Origin: Odontocerum albicorne
Taxonomy: Eukaryota; Arthropoda; Insecta; Trichoptera; Odontoceridae
Assembly: GCA_949825065.1 (NCBI GenBank)
Contig: OX463838.1
Span: 3,884,251-3,948,250, forward strand
Direction of reading: 5' to 3'
DNA length: 64,000 bases
The notes beneath the pieces are model-generated. The model had not been told where the DNA came from, did not search any database, and saw only the letters and a program-made list of their open reading frames with translations. Numbering within the stretch: position 1 is the stretch's first letter; each line of letters begins with the position of its first letter. Made by a program: the position numbers and the translations under genes. Of the stretch, positions 34,401 through 44,613 are shown one piece after another.

Positions 34401-37400
34401 GCATCGGCCGACGTTCACAAAACGGGCGAAGCGACCACCTCGGATGCCCGAAAGCTACTGAAGCGAGAGAAACGAGTGAACTGAGATTCTATTCTTGCGT
34501 TCCCATATACCGAAGTAGAGTGAGAGTGAGACGTGAATAACGTCACTTCCTCACCCATAGCGGTTTTTTATAATGAATATACCTACGTGACACACTGGCA
34601 CACGTTTGATTGTATTGGTGGTGGAAACAATGTGTACTAGTTACACAGCTAAACCACTACAGTTTAGGTCTTGGTTTATTCTCCGCTAATGCATCTACGA
34701 TGTCCGTATTCCCTGTTATATCTGAAGTCATTGATAATATGGCTAATGCGTTTAGTCAGTTTTGTTTTCATATTGATCTTAAATATGTTTTTAATCGTTT
34801 CTATAATAAAACACTTAATTCCGAGTAACAATTTTATGCATCAATTTAATAATGGAAATAGTTGGATATAGTTACAGCTTTTTTGTAAATTATTAATTTG
34901 CTACGATGTAGCAATGAACAACCGTAGTTATCATTAGATTTCAAACAAGAATCGAAGTGAACGCATTATCCCATAAAATATTTATCTAAATATTTCTTGT
35001 ACATATTTAAAAAAAAATATTTATGAATCCTTGCGTATCTAGTCTACATACATTTAACAACTACTTGCTCCTTACAGGGCATTTAATGAGGTCAATGATT
35101 ATTCTTAATGTCGGGAAAATTGCGAAAATATTAGCAAGCGTAGCTCTGTAGGTAGGATCGAAGATATAAAGTATCCTACCCTGGTTTGCCTCACGCTGCA
35201 TTTAAATTTATTTAATTGTTTGTAAATTTGTATAAATCATTTGAAATAATGGCGTTACAAATGGGGTAGAAAACACTTTGCTAAAAGAGGGTTAAATGGA
35301 CGATCTAAATGTCTCAGGAGCATTTTCCTTTTTTTTCACAATTTTTTTCTCATAACACAATTTATTTCCCATTTGTTTTAATTATTCGTATTACAAAGCG
35401 CATGTTGGTTTTTTTTTTAATAAATTTCGATCAATATTAGGTATACTGTTTTTCAAGTATGCTGAGCTTTTTTTTTAGAAATTGTAAAATAAAAACAGAA
35501 TTTCAACAAATTATGAAGGAAAGTCAGTAGATATACCGAGTTCAATAATTAAAAATAAGATAACTACGAAAGCTCTACTAAAGCTTTTTATAAATGTTAT
35601 GGCCAAATTTCGACGGTACTCTCATTATTTTGATTTATTTTTGACACTTAAGCTCAGTATTTCGACTACATATGAACGCGATTTATAAATAAAACTTTAA
35701 CGAGATGTGTTTTAAAATTAACAATAAAACATATTATTTAAATTATGTATTTTTAATAAAAATATTTTTTACCTCTATATAATCAGTTTGTTGACGAAAC
35801 ACGATTTTTTCTCCGTCTAAAAAGGTTTTGTTTTGTCCAACTTCCAATAACCACGCTGCGCACATTTTGTAGGGCTAAAATATTTCAATAATGTATTGAT
35901 ATACGAAAATTTTATTTTAAAATTAATTTCGTTCAAGTATTAACTTCTTCTTCTTCCCAGTGTCATGTCAGGTCCCCCCAACGTCGACTATCACCTGAAA
36001 GTGAGCATCTTTGTCCCCGGCAGCCCGAAAAAGAATGAACCCGCTGGAACCCAGATTTAAAATAAATAGGATTCCAGTCTGGTTTTCACTTAGGGCCTAT
36101 TAAAATATATTTCTGGTTGGTTGGAAGAGATTGCAACATGGCAATAAACTAGCCAGGTTAAAAAAAAGATCCCCAACGCTCCTTATACCAGTCCAATCAC
36201 ATATATTGCGGAGCCAGGAGATTTGCCTCCTGCCAACACCTCTTCGACCCTCTATTGATGATCAGGTGCAGTAATTTGTACTTTTCTCCTCTAAGTCTTC
36301 TTCTCCCTGGCTCCATTCCAGCTCATTGTTGGGGTCAGCTCTCCTCGTTGTATGCTCTTCTGTCCTCAGGTTGTATGCTCTTCTGTCCCGGACTACATCC
36401 CCCAGGCCGTGCCTCTGCATCTGGTTATCTTTTTGCACCACCCATGAATTCTTTGGTCTTCCTCAGGTTGTTATTCGAGGAAGATCTATGGAGATTGCCT
36501 GCTTCACAATGTGATCGGGTGCTCTGCGTCCAACGTGCCCATACCATCTCAATCGCCTCTCCTCCATCTTGCTGTTGATGTCTGTAACACCTGGGCTTCC
36601 ATGAATGCGTGAGCTTTTTATTTTGTATCTTAGGGACACATCAGCTGACCATCTTAGCATGCGCATTTCGGCAGTTTCTAGTTGCTTAGAGTAAGAGTTA
36701 TACAACGTCCAGCATTCGGAGCCATATGCTTTTCTCCCAAATAGAACATCTGACCCAAATAGAACATCTTTCGGATTTTTATATCAGTCGAAAACTCTCT
36801 CTTTAATATGAGTCAACAAAAAAGTGTTAACTATTATTTCAATATTTACTGGTGTTTTGGTAAAATAATTAAGGTAAGTAATCCTTAGGATATGTGCTAC
36901 ATAAAATTATTTCATCTAATCAGTTTAGTTAAAAAGCGTTAGTATTTAATAGCTGATTCAACCAAATGAACAAATCTCCAAAGAAAGACTTCCAAAATTA
37001 ATTAGTGAACGTTTATTGGTATCGCAAAAAATGTATCAACAATTTTAATGATTATAAAGTATGTATTTATTGGCATACAGTTCCCTGTTTACGTTCACAA
37101 TAAACTACATAATTTTTTATTTTTTTTGTACTAAGTATATACACTTTTTTGCGACACCCTGTATAAAATGAATGTTTAAATCTGTGTTAGGTAGTTATAA
37201 GGGTATACAGCGCTTCAAATGAACGGACTGGCAGAGAACGATATCCAAAATAGACGAAACTACAGCTTGCGGAAGAACCGGACTTAATATTGTATGCTTC
37301 GTGGCAATCTCTTCCAGCCTACCAGAATTGTAACAGGGCATTTAATGAAAAACGCACTGGAACTCTTGATTGTCACGATTGACTCAACCCAAATCTTGAG

Positions 37401-39623
37401 TAATATCAACTCATTGCTCAATAGAGTTCATATAACTCAAGATTTGGGTTGACGATGGGAAGATTTTTTAAATACAGTTATAATTGCTTTACTCATGCGT
37501 TAATATAGATCAAAAAGAATATATGTTATACTTTGTTATTTATAATTAACAAGACTCTTGTTTGTGCTCCCTGATGATGAGGTGAAAGCTTTGAAACCAG
37601 TAGGGTTATACCGTTACAAAAAGTGGAATAAACAGCATTTGATAAAAACAAATTACAATATATACTATCATAACATATACCTGTCACGATAGGCAGAGAG
37701 AAAAGAAAAATATTCGGACCCATACAGGAAAAGGGATCTTGGAGAGTGAGATATAATGAGGAGTTATACAGCATATACAAAGAGCCCAACATTATAAAAT
37801 ACATCAAAATTGGGAGGCTACGTTGGGCGGGGCATGTAGCAAGAATGGGAGAAGAGAGAATGCCTAACAAGATACTCTTTTCCAAGTCCCAAGGAAGACG
37901 TAGCGTGGGTAGACCAAAGCTCAGGTGGATGGATGGGGTGCAGAGTGATACAAGCGTGATTGGCATCAGGGGCTGGAGGAATGCATCCCAGGATAGGACG
38001 GAATGGCGACGACTGCTGGAGGAGGCCGGTGCCCACAATGGGCTGTAGTGAAATTGTTTGATTTGATAGGCAGAGAGGACGCAGTGCCAGATTTTTCTAC
38101 CTCAATACACATACATCGCCTCTTTTGCATTCAACACTATTCATACAATAGACCTTTCATACAATTCTTACAAATTTTTGGACTTTTTACATTTTCTACT
38201 AAAATATCATTCGCTTGACCAAACCATAATTTTATTGGTCTTTCTCTACTACGTATTCCACTCACATTAGCACAGTTAATTTTTTGGATTTCTTCATAAA
38301 TTTGTTCTTCTTTCTCAAATCATCTCAAAGTGCTTGATCTCACTTAATACCTTTAGTTTATATTCATCCCAAATAATTTTATTTCCATAAATAATATTAC
38401 CCTTATTATTTCATCCTTCTTCTTAGGCTTTTCAATTTTCACACCGTCATAAGATCCAAACAACCCTTCAATGAAAGACCGGCAGCTTGCCCAAGTCCTT
38501 TCCTCAGTATCATGTCTAAAGTAAAACATGTCCTTCGAGTAGTTGGAAAGTAAGTCCTTGTAAGCCATCTTATATCTTTGAGCTGTTTCCTTAAGTTCCC
38601 TCCAACCCTCAGGAGATAGTTTGTTACCATATTTATCAATTGTGTCATTCCATTTCCAATTAGTTATCGCTTGAAGATCTTCGTCACACAATTTGTTATC
38701 TTGTGGAGCAAGATGTGCGGCATAGTTGATGAGAATTTTAGCTCTTAGATCTGCAGCTTGTTTCATCTTTTCCAGATCTTCTGTTGATGCATAACGAGTT
38801 CCGTGACGGTTTAACGTCCAAAATTGGATAGGAGTGCAGTCTGAAAATGAAACACTATTTGGTTATTTTCTGATAAATATTTACTCTTTTTTAGATACTT
38901 TATATATATGACGAGGTAACATTAAAAAAATATCATGTCAATCGGATACAAAAAATGAGTTCATAAAGTAGATTTTTTCTTATCGATGGTACGAAGCCGT
39001 TTAACATTTTAATTTCAATAAAAAAAAGCACATAAATCATTTTAAAATCTTAATAAAAAAACAGTATTTTTTCAAAAAGAATCTTGTCCAGGCTTTAAAC
39101 CAATCAAAAAAGATCATGTCCGAATTGACCAATCATAGCTTTCCGTTTGTGTCTAACTTCATACCAGTTCACCAGCAACTGTCAGTTTTAAATCGTACGT
39201 GCAGTGTAATGTCATTATACAGCTTTATTTATTTTATTTGATTAAAATTTTAATAAATTACTCTACCCAATTATTTTTTGATTATTTTTTGTAACATAAA
39301 AAACATCATGTCGCAGACCTGTTCAATCAAAAGAGATTAAAGTAGAATTGTTCGCTCAAAAAGGATCATGTACATATTTTAAACTAGAATAACTATTTTA
39401 ATTATTATGATTTGATTTTAAACATCAAATCAAGTCACTTTAAGCGATTTTAAGGATTTCAGATATTTTTACTATGAATTATTATGTTATATATTTTTAA
39501 TGCAAACAGTTTTTTTGTGATTTCCTAACATTTTGATTTGGTGGACACGTTCTTTTTTTAATATTACCTCCTCATATGTTTATATGATAAAAATTTCTTA
39601 AATACCTTCATTAAACGTGATAA

Positions 39624-39655
<32 letters not shown>

Positions 39656-41260
39656 GAAAGGTTTAACTAATTTATTTCGACCATTGTTAACCCAAATTGC
39701 TTGAGGGGATTTTTGGTGTGATTTTGAAGATGGAATAAAATTAGTTGTTTTTTCGTTGCTTGATGCTTTTTTACTACCACAAAGCGAAAAAAGCGGCAAA
39801 AACTAAAATATATACGTACAGTGTATAGCGAAAATACAGTAAGGGATCGTGTGTTTAAGAAACTGATAATGGCGATACGATACTCAAAGATGGTAAGCGC
39901 TCTAGATTGTTGATCACTACTGATAATAGTAAAATCAAGGCTAATCAAGAATAACCAGAGTTCTACGAGTATGACACGAGAGGTAACTGAAATACTGCGA
40001 AAATCAAAACCCACCATCCATGAGTAAGTACTTGGAACAATTTTGCGTTTGAATTTGACCTACATATACACAGTACCACGTCATTTTCATGTCAAGGTAG
40101 GCAGAGAGGACATATCGTCAGACTTTCCTATCGCGACATACTCGTACATTCTTAGATTTTTCTTAATCCATACAACTTATCATGCAACTCTTACGATATA
40201 TTTCACTCTACGTTTCTTTCTATCAAAATATAATTCACTTGATCCAACCATACCTTATTTGGTTTTTACTCTTCCTCTCACACGCCTTCTATTCAAATGT
40301 GCACTATATATTTATTGTGTTAGTCTTTCTTTATTCATTCGTTCCACACGCCCGAACCATCTCAAAGTACTCTTCTTTATCTTACTTAACACATCAGTCT
40401 TAAGTTCACATTCTTCATTTTTGCAATCTATCATACATTGTTCTCTTACAAACTCTTTTAAATGCACTGGATTCTACAGCATGCCTTCAACTCTTTTCAG
40501 TCTTTTCCACGTCCACGTTTCAAAGTGTACATCGAAGTTAATTATAAATTATTTTGCAATAGCTCACTCACTTTAAACTAAGTTTATGGCACAGGAGGAC
40601 AGAGAACATTTGCACTGCATATTTTTTTTTTTAAGAATATATATGACCGAAGTCATAGGTATCCTTATACCCTCGAATACTAGGCGGAAAAAATGCCTGT
40701 GTCGATCGAGAGGAGTAGCACAGCGCGAGGTTTGAACCGACGACCTTCCGGACGGAAGTCTATAGTAGTGCGTTACCACGCGGCAATGCACCTCACTTTT
40801 TGTTTTTTTTAGTATTTTAATACCATTTATTTTTTTAGTATTTCTTCATTCATCCTTCCACATGCCCAAACCATTGCACAGTGCTCTTTTTCATCTTATT
40901 TAACACGTCAATCATAAGTTCACATACATCCCTTATCAATTCATTCCTAATTTAATTAAATCTTTAAATATGACATTGTTTTTCAAACCACCTAATATAT
41001 ATTTCACTCAGTAAAAACCCATGATAAATTCATTTAAATGTGATTTAAATAAAAGAAGAAAAAATATCGTAACTGAACTTACTGCAATGACTACCTGCAT
41101 CCCCTCTTGTGACGTCGTAAGACGTTTTAGAACTAAAAAATAAGTAAGGGTTGTCATCATCTGACAAACAGTATCCATCTTCCGAATTTACTTCACTTAA
41201 GTGGTATTTACTTAAGATAACACTTAACGCCAAAGCATACTTAATTGTCCTTAATACCAT
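25338..41260 (-). CDS. MINPP1-like: MINPP1-like histidine acid phosphatase, gene 2 (five exons, 447 aa)
   Basis: The coding sequence joins 41260-41083, 38840-38401, 35874-35773, 33388-32916 and 25488-25338 (178+440+102+473+151 = 1344 nt). Intron phases are 1, 0, 0 and 2, as in gene 1. Residues 5-17 form a hydrophobic core that looks like a signal peptide. RHGTRY is at residues 71-76 and SHDT has H346-D347. The protein is a diverged tandem duplicate of gene 1 and probably a secreted or lumenal inositol-phosphate phosphatase. It ends DFCNK, with no ER-retention tail. The residue after RHGTRY is A, where P is usual. No stop or frameshift is visible. Intron 4 (7.4 kb) carries a long satellite whose monomers copy the exon 4 donor. 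Expression cannot be judged from sequence. Confidence 0.88.
25853..26436. mobile_element. Tc1/mariner-type MITE in gene 2 intron 4
   Basis: TACTTGAGAAAATGTAG starts at 25853 and its inverse CTACATTTTCTCAAGTA ends at 26436. The repeats continue more loosely (GGATAGTTCC against GCATGGTCCC inverted). TA flanks both ends (25851-25852, 26437-26438). No coding capacity. Confidence 0.72.
26742..27699 (+). mobile_element. Mariner element, internally deleted, inside the satellite
   Basis: Terminal repeats share TATCCAGAAAGTAAGTGTAC on both sides. TA target duplications (26740-26741, 27700-27701) sit within the satellite phrase GGTTGATGTATAACG, so the insertion point is exact. At about 958 bp it is shorter than the roughly 1.3 kb of a full mariner. 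An ATGTCGGGCAAGAG start-like stretch runs straight into the catalytic half, showing the missing part is the N-terminal DNA-binding region. Confidence 0.92.
26964..27596 (+). pseudogene. Mariner transposase, N-terminally deleted (DD34D domain)
   Basis: An open frame of about 210 codons holds the catalytic domain: SIVTGDETWVAHYTPETK (first Asp), LLHDNARPHTA (second Asp) and HSPDLAPSDYYLF (third Asp), with 34 residues between the last two, which defines mariner. The helix-turn-helix half is absent, so the protein could not bind ends by itself. The catalytic part is strikingly intact, suggesting the copy is young or was spread by another source. The first Met is not a trusted start. Confidence 0.9.
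32916..33388 (-). CDS. MINPP1-like gene 2, exon 4 (SHDT motif; donor shared with satellite)
   Basis: The exon runs from TTTTGCAG to TTGCACAG|GTATTT (phase 2). It encodes LLQDVSQRLG, SGYGHRFNSKLGC, KPKVIALFSHDT and SPFAANIAVVLH. The last 13 exon bases and the start of the intron are the same sequence that is repeated in every monomer of the adjacent 119-bp satellite. Confidence 0.92.
33490..34010 (+). mobile_element. LINE family G, 3' untranslated end
   Basis: GCAAAGCAACTTGCATCTCG, TTAGTTTAAGATAAAGTTTT and GTTGTGTCGTTAATTAAA with an A-rich (AAATA)n end. The same sequence lies inverted at 60.84-61.16 kb and behind a LINE coding end at 47.64-48.4 kb. In intron 3 of gene 2. Confidence 0.65.
34205..34650 (+). 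mobile_element. piggyBac-like family Y, copy lacking intact ends
   Basis: Close match to 46.68-47.33 kb: TTTCCCTTTCTGTGCTAAAA, ATCGGCCGACGTTCACAAAA, GTAGAGTGAGAGTGAGACGT and ATGTGTACTAGTTACACA. Its ends are eroded and it has lost an internal segment. Intron 3 of gene 2. Confidence 0.6.
34660..35770. other. Intron 3 of gene 2, no recognisable feature
   Basis: AT-rich DNA with poly(T) runs. A short piece near 35140-35170 (GCGTAGCTCTGTAGGTAGGA) looks tRNA-like but lacks a B box. Confidence 0.4.
35773..35874 (-). CDS. MINPP1-like gene 2, exon 3 (34 codons)
   Basis: The exon lies between TATTTTAG and GAG|GTAAAA and begins PYKMCAAWLLEV. It is phase 0 on both sides and has the same length as exon 3 of gene 1. 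Confidence 0.88.
36035..36162 (+). mobile_element. SINE S1, 5'-truncated, inside LINE A
   Basis: CCCGCTGGAACCCAGATTTA to GGCAATAAACTAGCCAGG is the S1 body and tail. The target duplication AAAAAGA lies on both sides (36028-36034, 36163-36169), and the uninterrupted site is visible in the LINE A copy at 820-830. Confidence 0.8.
36300..36744 (-). mobile_element. LINE family B, 3' coding fragment
   Basis: Minus-strand YGSECWTLYNSYSKQLETAE, MRMLRWSADVSLRYKIKSS and RRLRWYGHVGRRAPDHIVKQ are the C-terminal zone of a non-LTR retrotransposon different from family A, in which it is nested. Confidence 0.72.
37384..37452. repeat. Inverted repeat (18-bp perfect arms)
   Basis: TCAACCCAAATCTTGAGT (37384-37401) and its complement (37435-37452) around 33 bases. 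In intron 2 of gene 2. The interval 36801-37383 has nothing else recognisable. Confidence 0.7.
37555..37665 (+). mobile_element. Penelope-like terminal repeat fragment
   Basis: CTGATGATGAGGTGAAAGCT, TTGAAACCAGTAGGGTTATA and GTGGAATAAACAGCATTTG recur at 52.7 (minus), 59.85 (minus) and 61.2 kb. Confidence 0.6.
37684..38048 (+). mobile_element. LINE family E, 3' coding end
   Basis: KIFGPIQEKGSWRVRYNEEL, YIKIGRLRWAGHVARMGEER, GRRSVGRPKLRWMDG and WRNASQDRTEWRRLLEEA, stop at 38046-38048. The frame is intact for about 110 codons. This is the post-RT C terminus of an I/Jockey-type LINE, in intron 2 of gene 2. Confidence 0.8.
38068..38340 (-). mobile_element. LINE family C fragment (minus)
   Basis: GGCAGAGAGGACGCAGTGCC, CGCTTGACCAAACCATAATT and TTATTGGTCTTTCTCTACTA correspond to the family C 3' region read in reverse. 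It stops just short of gene 2 exon 2. Confidence 0.6.
38401..38840 (-). CDS. MINPP1-like gene 2, exon 2 (RHGTRY active site)
   Basis: The acceptor TTTTCAG precedes 38840. The exon reads CTPIQFWTLNRHGTRYA and later RTWASCRSFIEGLFGSYDG, ending AGG|GTAATA at 38401 (phase 0). It is the closest relative of the pseudo-exon at 57.5 kb, including the first intron bases. Confidence 0.92.
39622..39650. repeat. (TA)n microsatellite
   Basis: A run of about 13 TA units in intron 1 of gene 2. 38841-39620 is otherwise AT-rich with several ATCATGTC-like short repeats of no clear kind. Confidence 0.85.
39830..40022 (+). pseudogene. Mariner-type transposase N-terminal remnant
   Basis: Broken plus-strand frames end in DTREVTEILRKSKPTIHE, the helix-turn-helix signature (TTREIAEIL..SKSTIHE) of mariner transposases. 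The catalytic part is missing. Confidence 0.6.
40080..40560 (-). mobile_element. LINE family C fragment (minus)
   Basis: The reverse strand encodes RPKKVWLDQVNYIL-like and MNERRKTNTI-like segments. The DNA matches 415-700, 56.7 and 61.6 kb (CAAATGTGCACTATATATTT, TCTTAAGTTCACATTC). Confidence 0.65.
40617..40797 (-). mobile_element. tRNA-derived SINE S2 copy (minus)
   Basis: Best S2 copy. On the minus strand GCCGCGTGGTAACGCACTAC (A-box region) and GTCGGTTCAAACCTCGC (B box) precede CCTATGACTTCGGTCATATA and the A-rich end. Confidence 0.75.
40835..40965 (-). mobile_element. LINE family C small fragment (minus)
   Basis: TTCATCCTTCCACATGCCCA and AACACGTCAATCATAAGTTC match the family C 3' region. 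In intron 1 of gene 2, next to exon 1. Confidence 0.5.
41083..41260 (-). CDS. MINPP1-like gene 2, exon 1
   Basis: The ATG at 41260-41258 starts MVLRTIKYALALSVILS, then NPYLFFSSKTSYDVTRGD, parallel to exon 1 of gene 1. The exon ends TGCA|GTAAGT in phase 1. Confidence 0.85.
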
Positions 41261-41880
41261 TTCAATTTAAAAGAAGCACAACTCATAAGACGCAAGAAGT
41301 TGAATATACACATAAGATCTACTTAAAGTGGAACGAAAGAGTAATGCCACTAAATTTGGTCACTTGAGAAGTTTATTTACAATTCTCCGTTCGTAGACAA
41401 ATGCTGGCATCTAATGTCAATATTATTTATTAATTGACAGAATCGAATTATCTAATATTAAATATTTCTATTAGTGTGATTTATAATAGTAATAATAATA
41501 AAAGTACATTTTATTTAGCGCTGTTGAGAGAGCTCTCCTCATCAAGGGCGCTCTATACATTAAGCATTTTTAAATTTAATATATTAAAATATTTGTCTTT
41601 GGCATGTTGAGTTCGTTCCAATTATGAGAGCGGGTTCTTCTTGCGTACTTATTTATCGACGATATTTTTTTTTCTTCTGCAATCCCTTCGAAATATTTAT
41701 TGGTCAGGATTTAAGCCAACTCAACACAACAGTAACTTCAAAAAAAATTTAAATTAGAAAAATATCAAGTGGGGACAGTCTGGAATTTTTTTTTCTTCTT
41801 TTTTCATATTTATGGACATAGAGGTCAATTAATTCGCGGAATGAAAGGGGAAAATGGGAGTAAAACATTTTTTTATTTTT
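41261..41880. other. Region upstream of gene 2, no promoter motif identified
   Basis: AT-rich. CGAAAGAGTAAT near 41334 also occurs at 10477 on the gene 1 side, which may be chance. No TATA box or initiator can be placed with confidence. Confidence 0.4.
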
Positions 41881-42059
41881 CTTTTCAATATGTTAACCTA
41901 ACTCGAGTATATTTTCAGATCTTTCAATAAGCTTATTTATACCTATGAAAAACAAAGTTGTACCTTTGCCCTCAAAATGAGCCAAAATTGCACTTTTTCT
42001 TCACTTCACTGCCAGTAAATTTCTTCCCTCGAAGTTCTTTTTTTATATTCGCAAACAAA

Positions 42060-42885
42060 CAATGATTATTGGCTGTAGGGAAGGTGATTTAATGTTTGGA
42101 AGCCACAGTTGTAAAGAGCAACCAATGGAGAATTGCTTTTTTGCACGGATGCATTGTTATGAAAACGCAGCACTCCTTTTGTCCATTTTTCTCTCCTTTC
42201 CTCCTTCACAGCTACTTTTAACTCTATCAGTAGATCAGAGTAGTACTCTCCAGGTATTATGATGCTCTCATCTTTGTAATCTATCAGTAGTATGCCTTCC
42301 GCATCCCAAAAAAAATAAACCATAACTTTCCAGCCAATTGCGACACTTTGAACTTCTTAGGGTATGCGTGCCTTTTTTATGCCCCTGCATGGACTCTTGT
42401 TTCGACTCAAGCTCATAACGATGAACCCAAGTTTCATCTCTTATAACAATTCGGCTACAAATATTATCTTTGTTGTTTCTGCAGAGGTCCTAAAACTGTC
42501 GTGAACATTCGACGCGTTGTTGTTTTTGAAGTGGCGTGAGCATTCTGGGATATTCAAAATGGTTGTAGGTTCAACTCAACTAAACTCAACCATCTCTGCA
42601 AGCTGTTGTTTGTTTAGGCGGGCATCTTCCGACACAATCTTTCCTACCTTTTTGACGATGTTCGAAGAAGTGGCCTCAACAGGTCGTCCTGGTCGGAGGT
42701 CGTCTTCAATCGATTCTCTTCTTTGCTTAAAAATATTATGCCACTTTTAAACCATCGTTTTTCCATGGCAACGTCTCTTCCAAAATGATTTTTAGGTATT
42801 ATCCCATGTTTTGTGAGAAACTTAATGATGGCGCTATACACATTTTTTTCCATACTTGGAATGGTATTAACGTTTGACATACTCT
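42060..42885 (-). pseudogene. Degenerate mariner-like transposase
   Basis: On the minus strand the N-terminal piece (MEKNVYSAIIKFLTKHG, then DVAMEKRWFK) is at 42885-42640, RPGRPVEA-like residues are in another frame near 42680, and VYFFWDAEGILLIDY...RFHNNASVQKSNSP is at 42325-42066. The second catalytic Asp is changed (HNNAS for HDNAR), and there are several frameshifts. Confidence 0.75.
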
Positions 42886-43019
42886 CCCGATGATATCTTA
42901 AACCAAACTGTAAAAATTAGGCTAAAACTTGGTGAATATACTAATGAGGAATATTATTGGAACGTGCGCATGCGCTCTACCGCCCCCTTCCTTAACCCCT
43001 TCATTTTGCGAATTTATTG

Positions 43020-43195
43020 ACCTCCCCACGTACATGCCATTTCCCTATAGGTGTAGGCAAAGAGGACAGTGCCAAACTTTCTTACCTCGACACACGTCCT
43101 TTGTCTCTTCTACATCCATACAACTGCAACAATTCTCTGACTTTCTATATTGTCTTCTTTCATCTACCAAGCCTTCGACTAACATTTGTCGTGAA
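43020..43195 (-). mobile_element. LINE family C, 3' end fragment (minus)
   Basis: CCCTATAGGTGTAGGCAAAG, GAGGACAGTGCCAAACTTTC and CACACGTCCTTTGTCTC match the family C terminal block in reverse. Confidence 0.5.
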
Positions 43196-43429
43196 CTGCG
43201 ATGACTCAAACCGACATTAATTTATGCGTTTTAAGAATTCCCCGTATATCTGATGGATCGTAATGGATGATAGTGATTAAAACAATCGATTTTTCATGAT
43301 AAGATAAACAATAGCAAATGATTTTGCAGTCTTGGAACGACGATAAGTATTTTTTTTAATTTATGAATTCCAATTGGACGTTTAGATAAAAATAAGGATC
43401 TATAGAACAATTTTTTTTCAGTTTATTTA

Positions 43430-43505
43430 ACAGTTGCCTTGCTGTGCTAAAAAAAATCCGGCTGCCACGGTGCTGGACGCTAAGCGTCCTGTGAAAAATG
43501 TATAT
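43430..43505. repeat. Small family Y-like fragment
   Basis: GCCTTGCTGTGCTAAAAAAA and CCACGGTGCTGG resemble the left end of family Y (46.68 kb). Short, low confidence. Confidence 0.35.
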
Positions 43506-43795
43506 TTTAAATTAAAATTATGAAAAATCTGTTAGGTTATTTATTGTAATTAGCTATAAAAATAATTGTATTATGTATTAAAATGTCGAATAATCAAATA
43601 AAATATAAGTTATGGTCACTCGCTATCCATCACAGGGTGGCAAGTGTTAAAAATATAATAATATTAAAGTCCCTTAATGGTACCATTGTATCTTTCGAAT
43701 CTGTATCTAAGAGATGGTCCGGTCCTATAGAGAGGAGTAGTAATTTAAAATCGTTTTTTTTTTCACTGTTGATGGTTTTTGCTCGGGGTGTCAGT

Positions 43796-44043
43796 CCAAT
43801 TTTAGGACACCTTACTCCTTCATCGAATATTTTAGGACACCTTACTCCTTCATCGAATATTTTAGGACACCTTACTCCTTCATCGAATATTTTAGGACAC
43901 CTTACTCCTTCATCGAATATTTTAGGACACCTTACTCCTTCATCGAATATTTTAGGACACCTTACTCCTTCATCGAATATTTAAGGACACCTTACTCCTT
44001 CATCGAATATTTTAGGACACCTTACTCCTTCATCGAATATTTG
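43796..44043. repeat. 30-bp minisatellite (8 near-identical copies)
   Basis: The unit TTAGGACACCTTACTCCTTC then ATCGAATATT is repeated with essentially no change apart from one TTTAAGG variant. The 10-codon period leaves the frame open by chance. Confidence 0.95.
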
Positions 44044-44343
44044 TAAACGGACTTGGGATATTTTGGTTTGGTTGTATTGGGTGGTGGAGAGAAAAACAGT
44101 ATTCGATAGGAAAGGATAGTGTTTTGTATATATATATTAATGTTATAAATATATATATGATACATATTAATATACTTATATTTGTATGTATGTCACGAGC
44201 GTTAATACGAGTATATAATATGTATATCGGTTTTGTATTTATCAAATATATTAATTGATTCGATTCAATCCAATTTAGTGTGGTATTTTTACCGTGACAG
44301 GTTTTTTGCCGTTACTGGTTCTGTGGCGTGGAATTGTAGGTGT

Positions 44344-44613
44344 TATATATCTGTGGCGTTATGGCAGAAGTTGATATGTCCGTTTTTGTCATTTTGTGTT
44401 TATTCTCTTAATTTATAGAAAATATTTCTCAGCATGTTGTGGCAAAACTTGGTGTGTCAGTCATTATCCAAATAAAATATATATTGTTTGGAAAAACTTA
44501 AAAAATGCTTATTTGTACTGATTATAACAGCTTATCAAAGTTAATATTGCTTCTCCTGTAAACTAAGGTAAAACTGACATATCAACTTCTGCCATAACGC
44601 CACAGATATATAT
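44344..44613. mobile_element. MITE-like element with 37-bp perfect inverted ends
   Basis: 44344-44380 (from TATATATCTGTGGCGTTATG to GATATGTC) is the exact complement of 44577-44613, with a 196-bp spacer lacking any frame. Perfect ends suggest recent origin. Superfamily unknown. 44614-45520 shows only AT-rich sequence. Confidence 0.7.

Larger units (their letters stand above)
35940..36800 (-). mobile_element. LINE family A fragment with nested insertions
   Basis: The outer element matches 740-1010 (GTGTCATGTCAGGTCCCCC..., CTCCTGCCAACACCTCTTCG, AACATCTTTCGGATTT). It is interrupted by a SINE at 36035-36162 and by a second LINE at about 36300-36744. Confidence 0.7.

Noticed and set aside
35140..35175. 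tRNA-like GCGTAGCTCTGTAGGTAGGA stretch
   Set aside because: No B box or cloverleaf pairing follows.
37571..37600. Definite hammerhead ribozyme
   Set aside because: CTGATGA and GAAA are present, but stem I does not pair, and the copies at 52.8 and 61.2 kb have CTGAAGA, so I keep it only as a low-scored possibility.
37746..38048. Intact 100-codon plus-strand gene
   Set aside because: The protein (GRLRWAGHVARMGEER...GRPKLRWMDG) is the C-terminal tail of a LINE and has no start context of its own.
43796..44043. Telomere-like (TTAGG) sequence
   Set aside because: TTAGG occurs once per 30-bp unit and not as consecutive pentamers.
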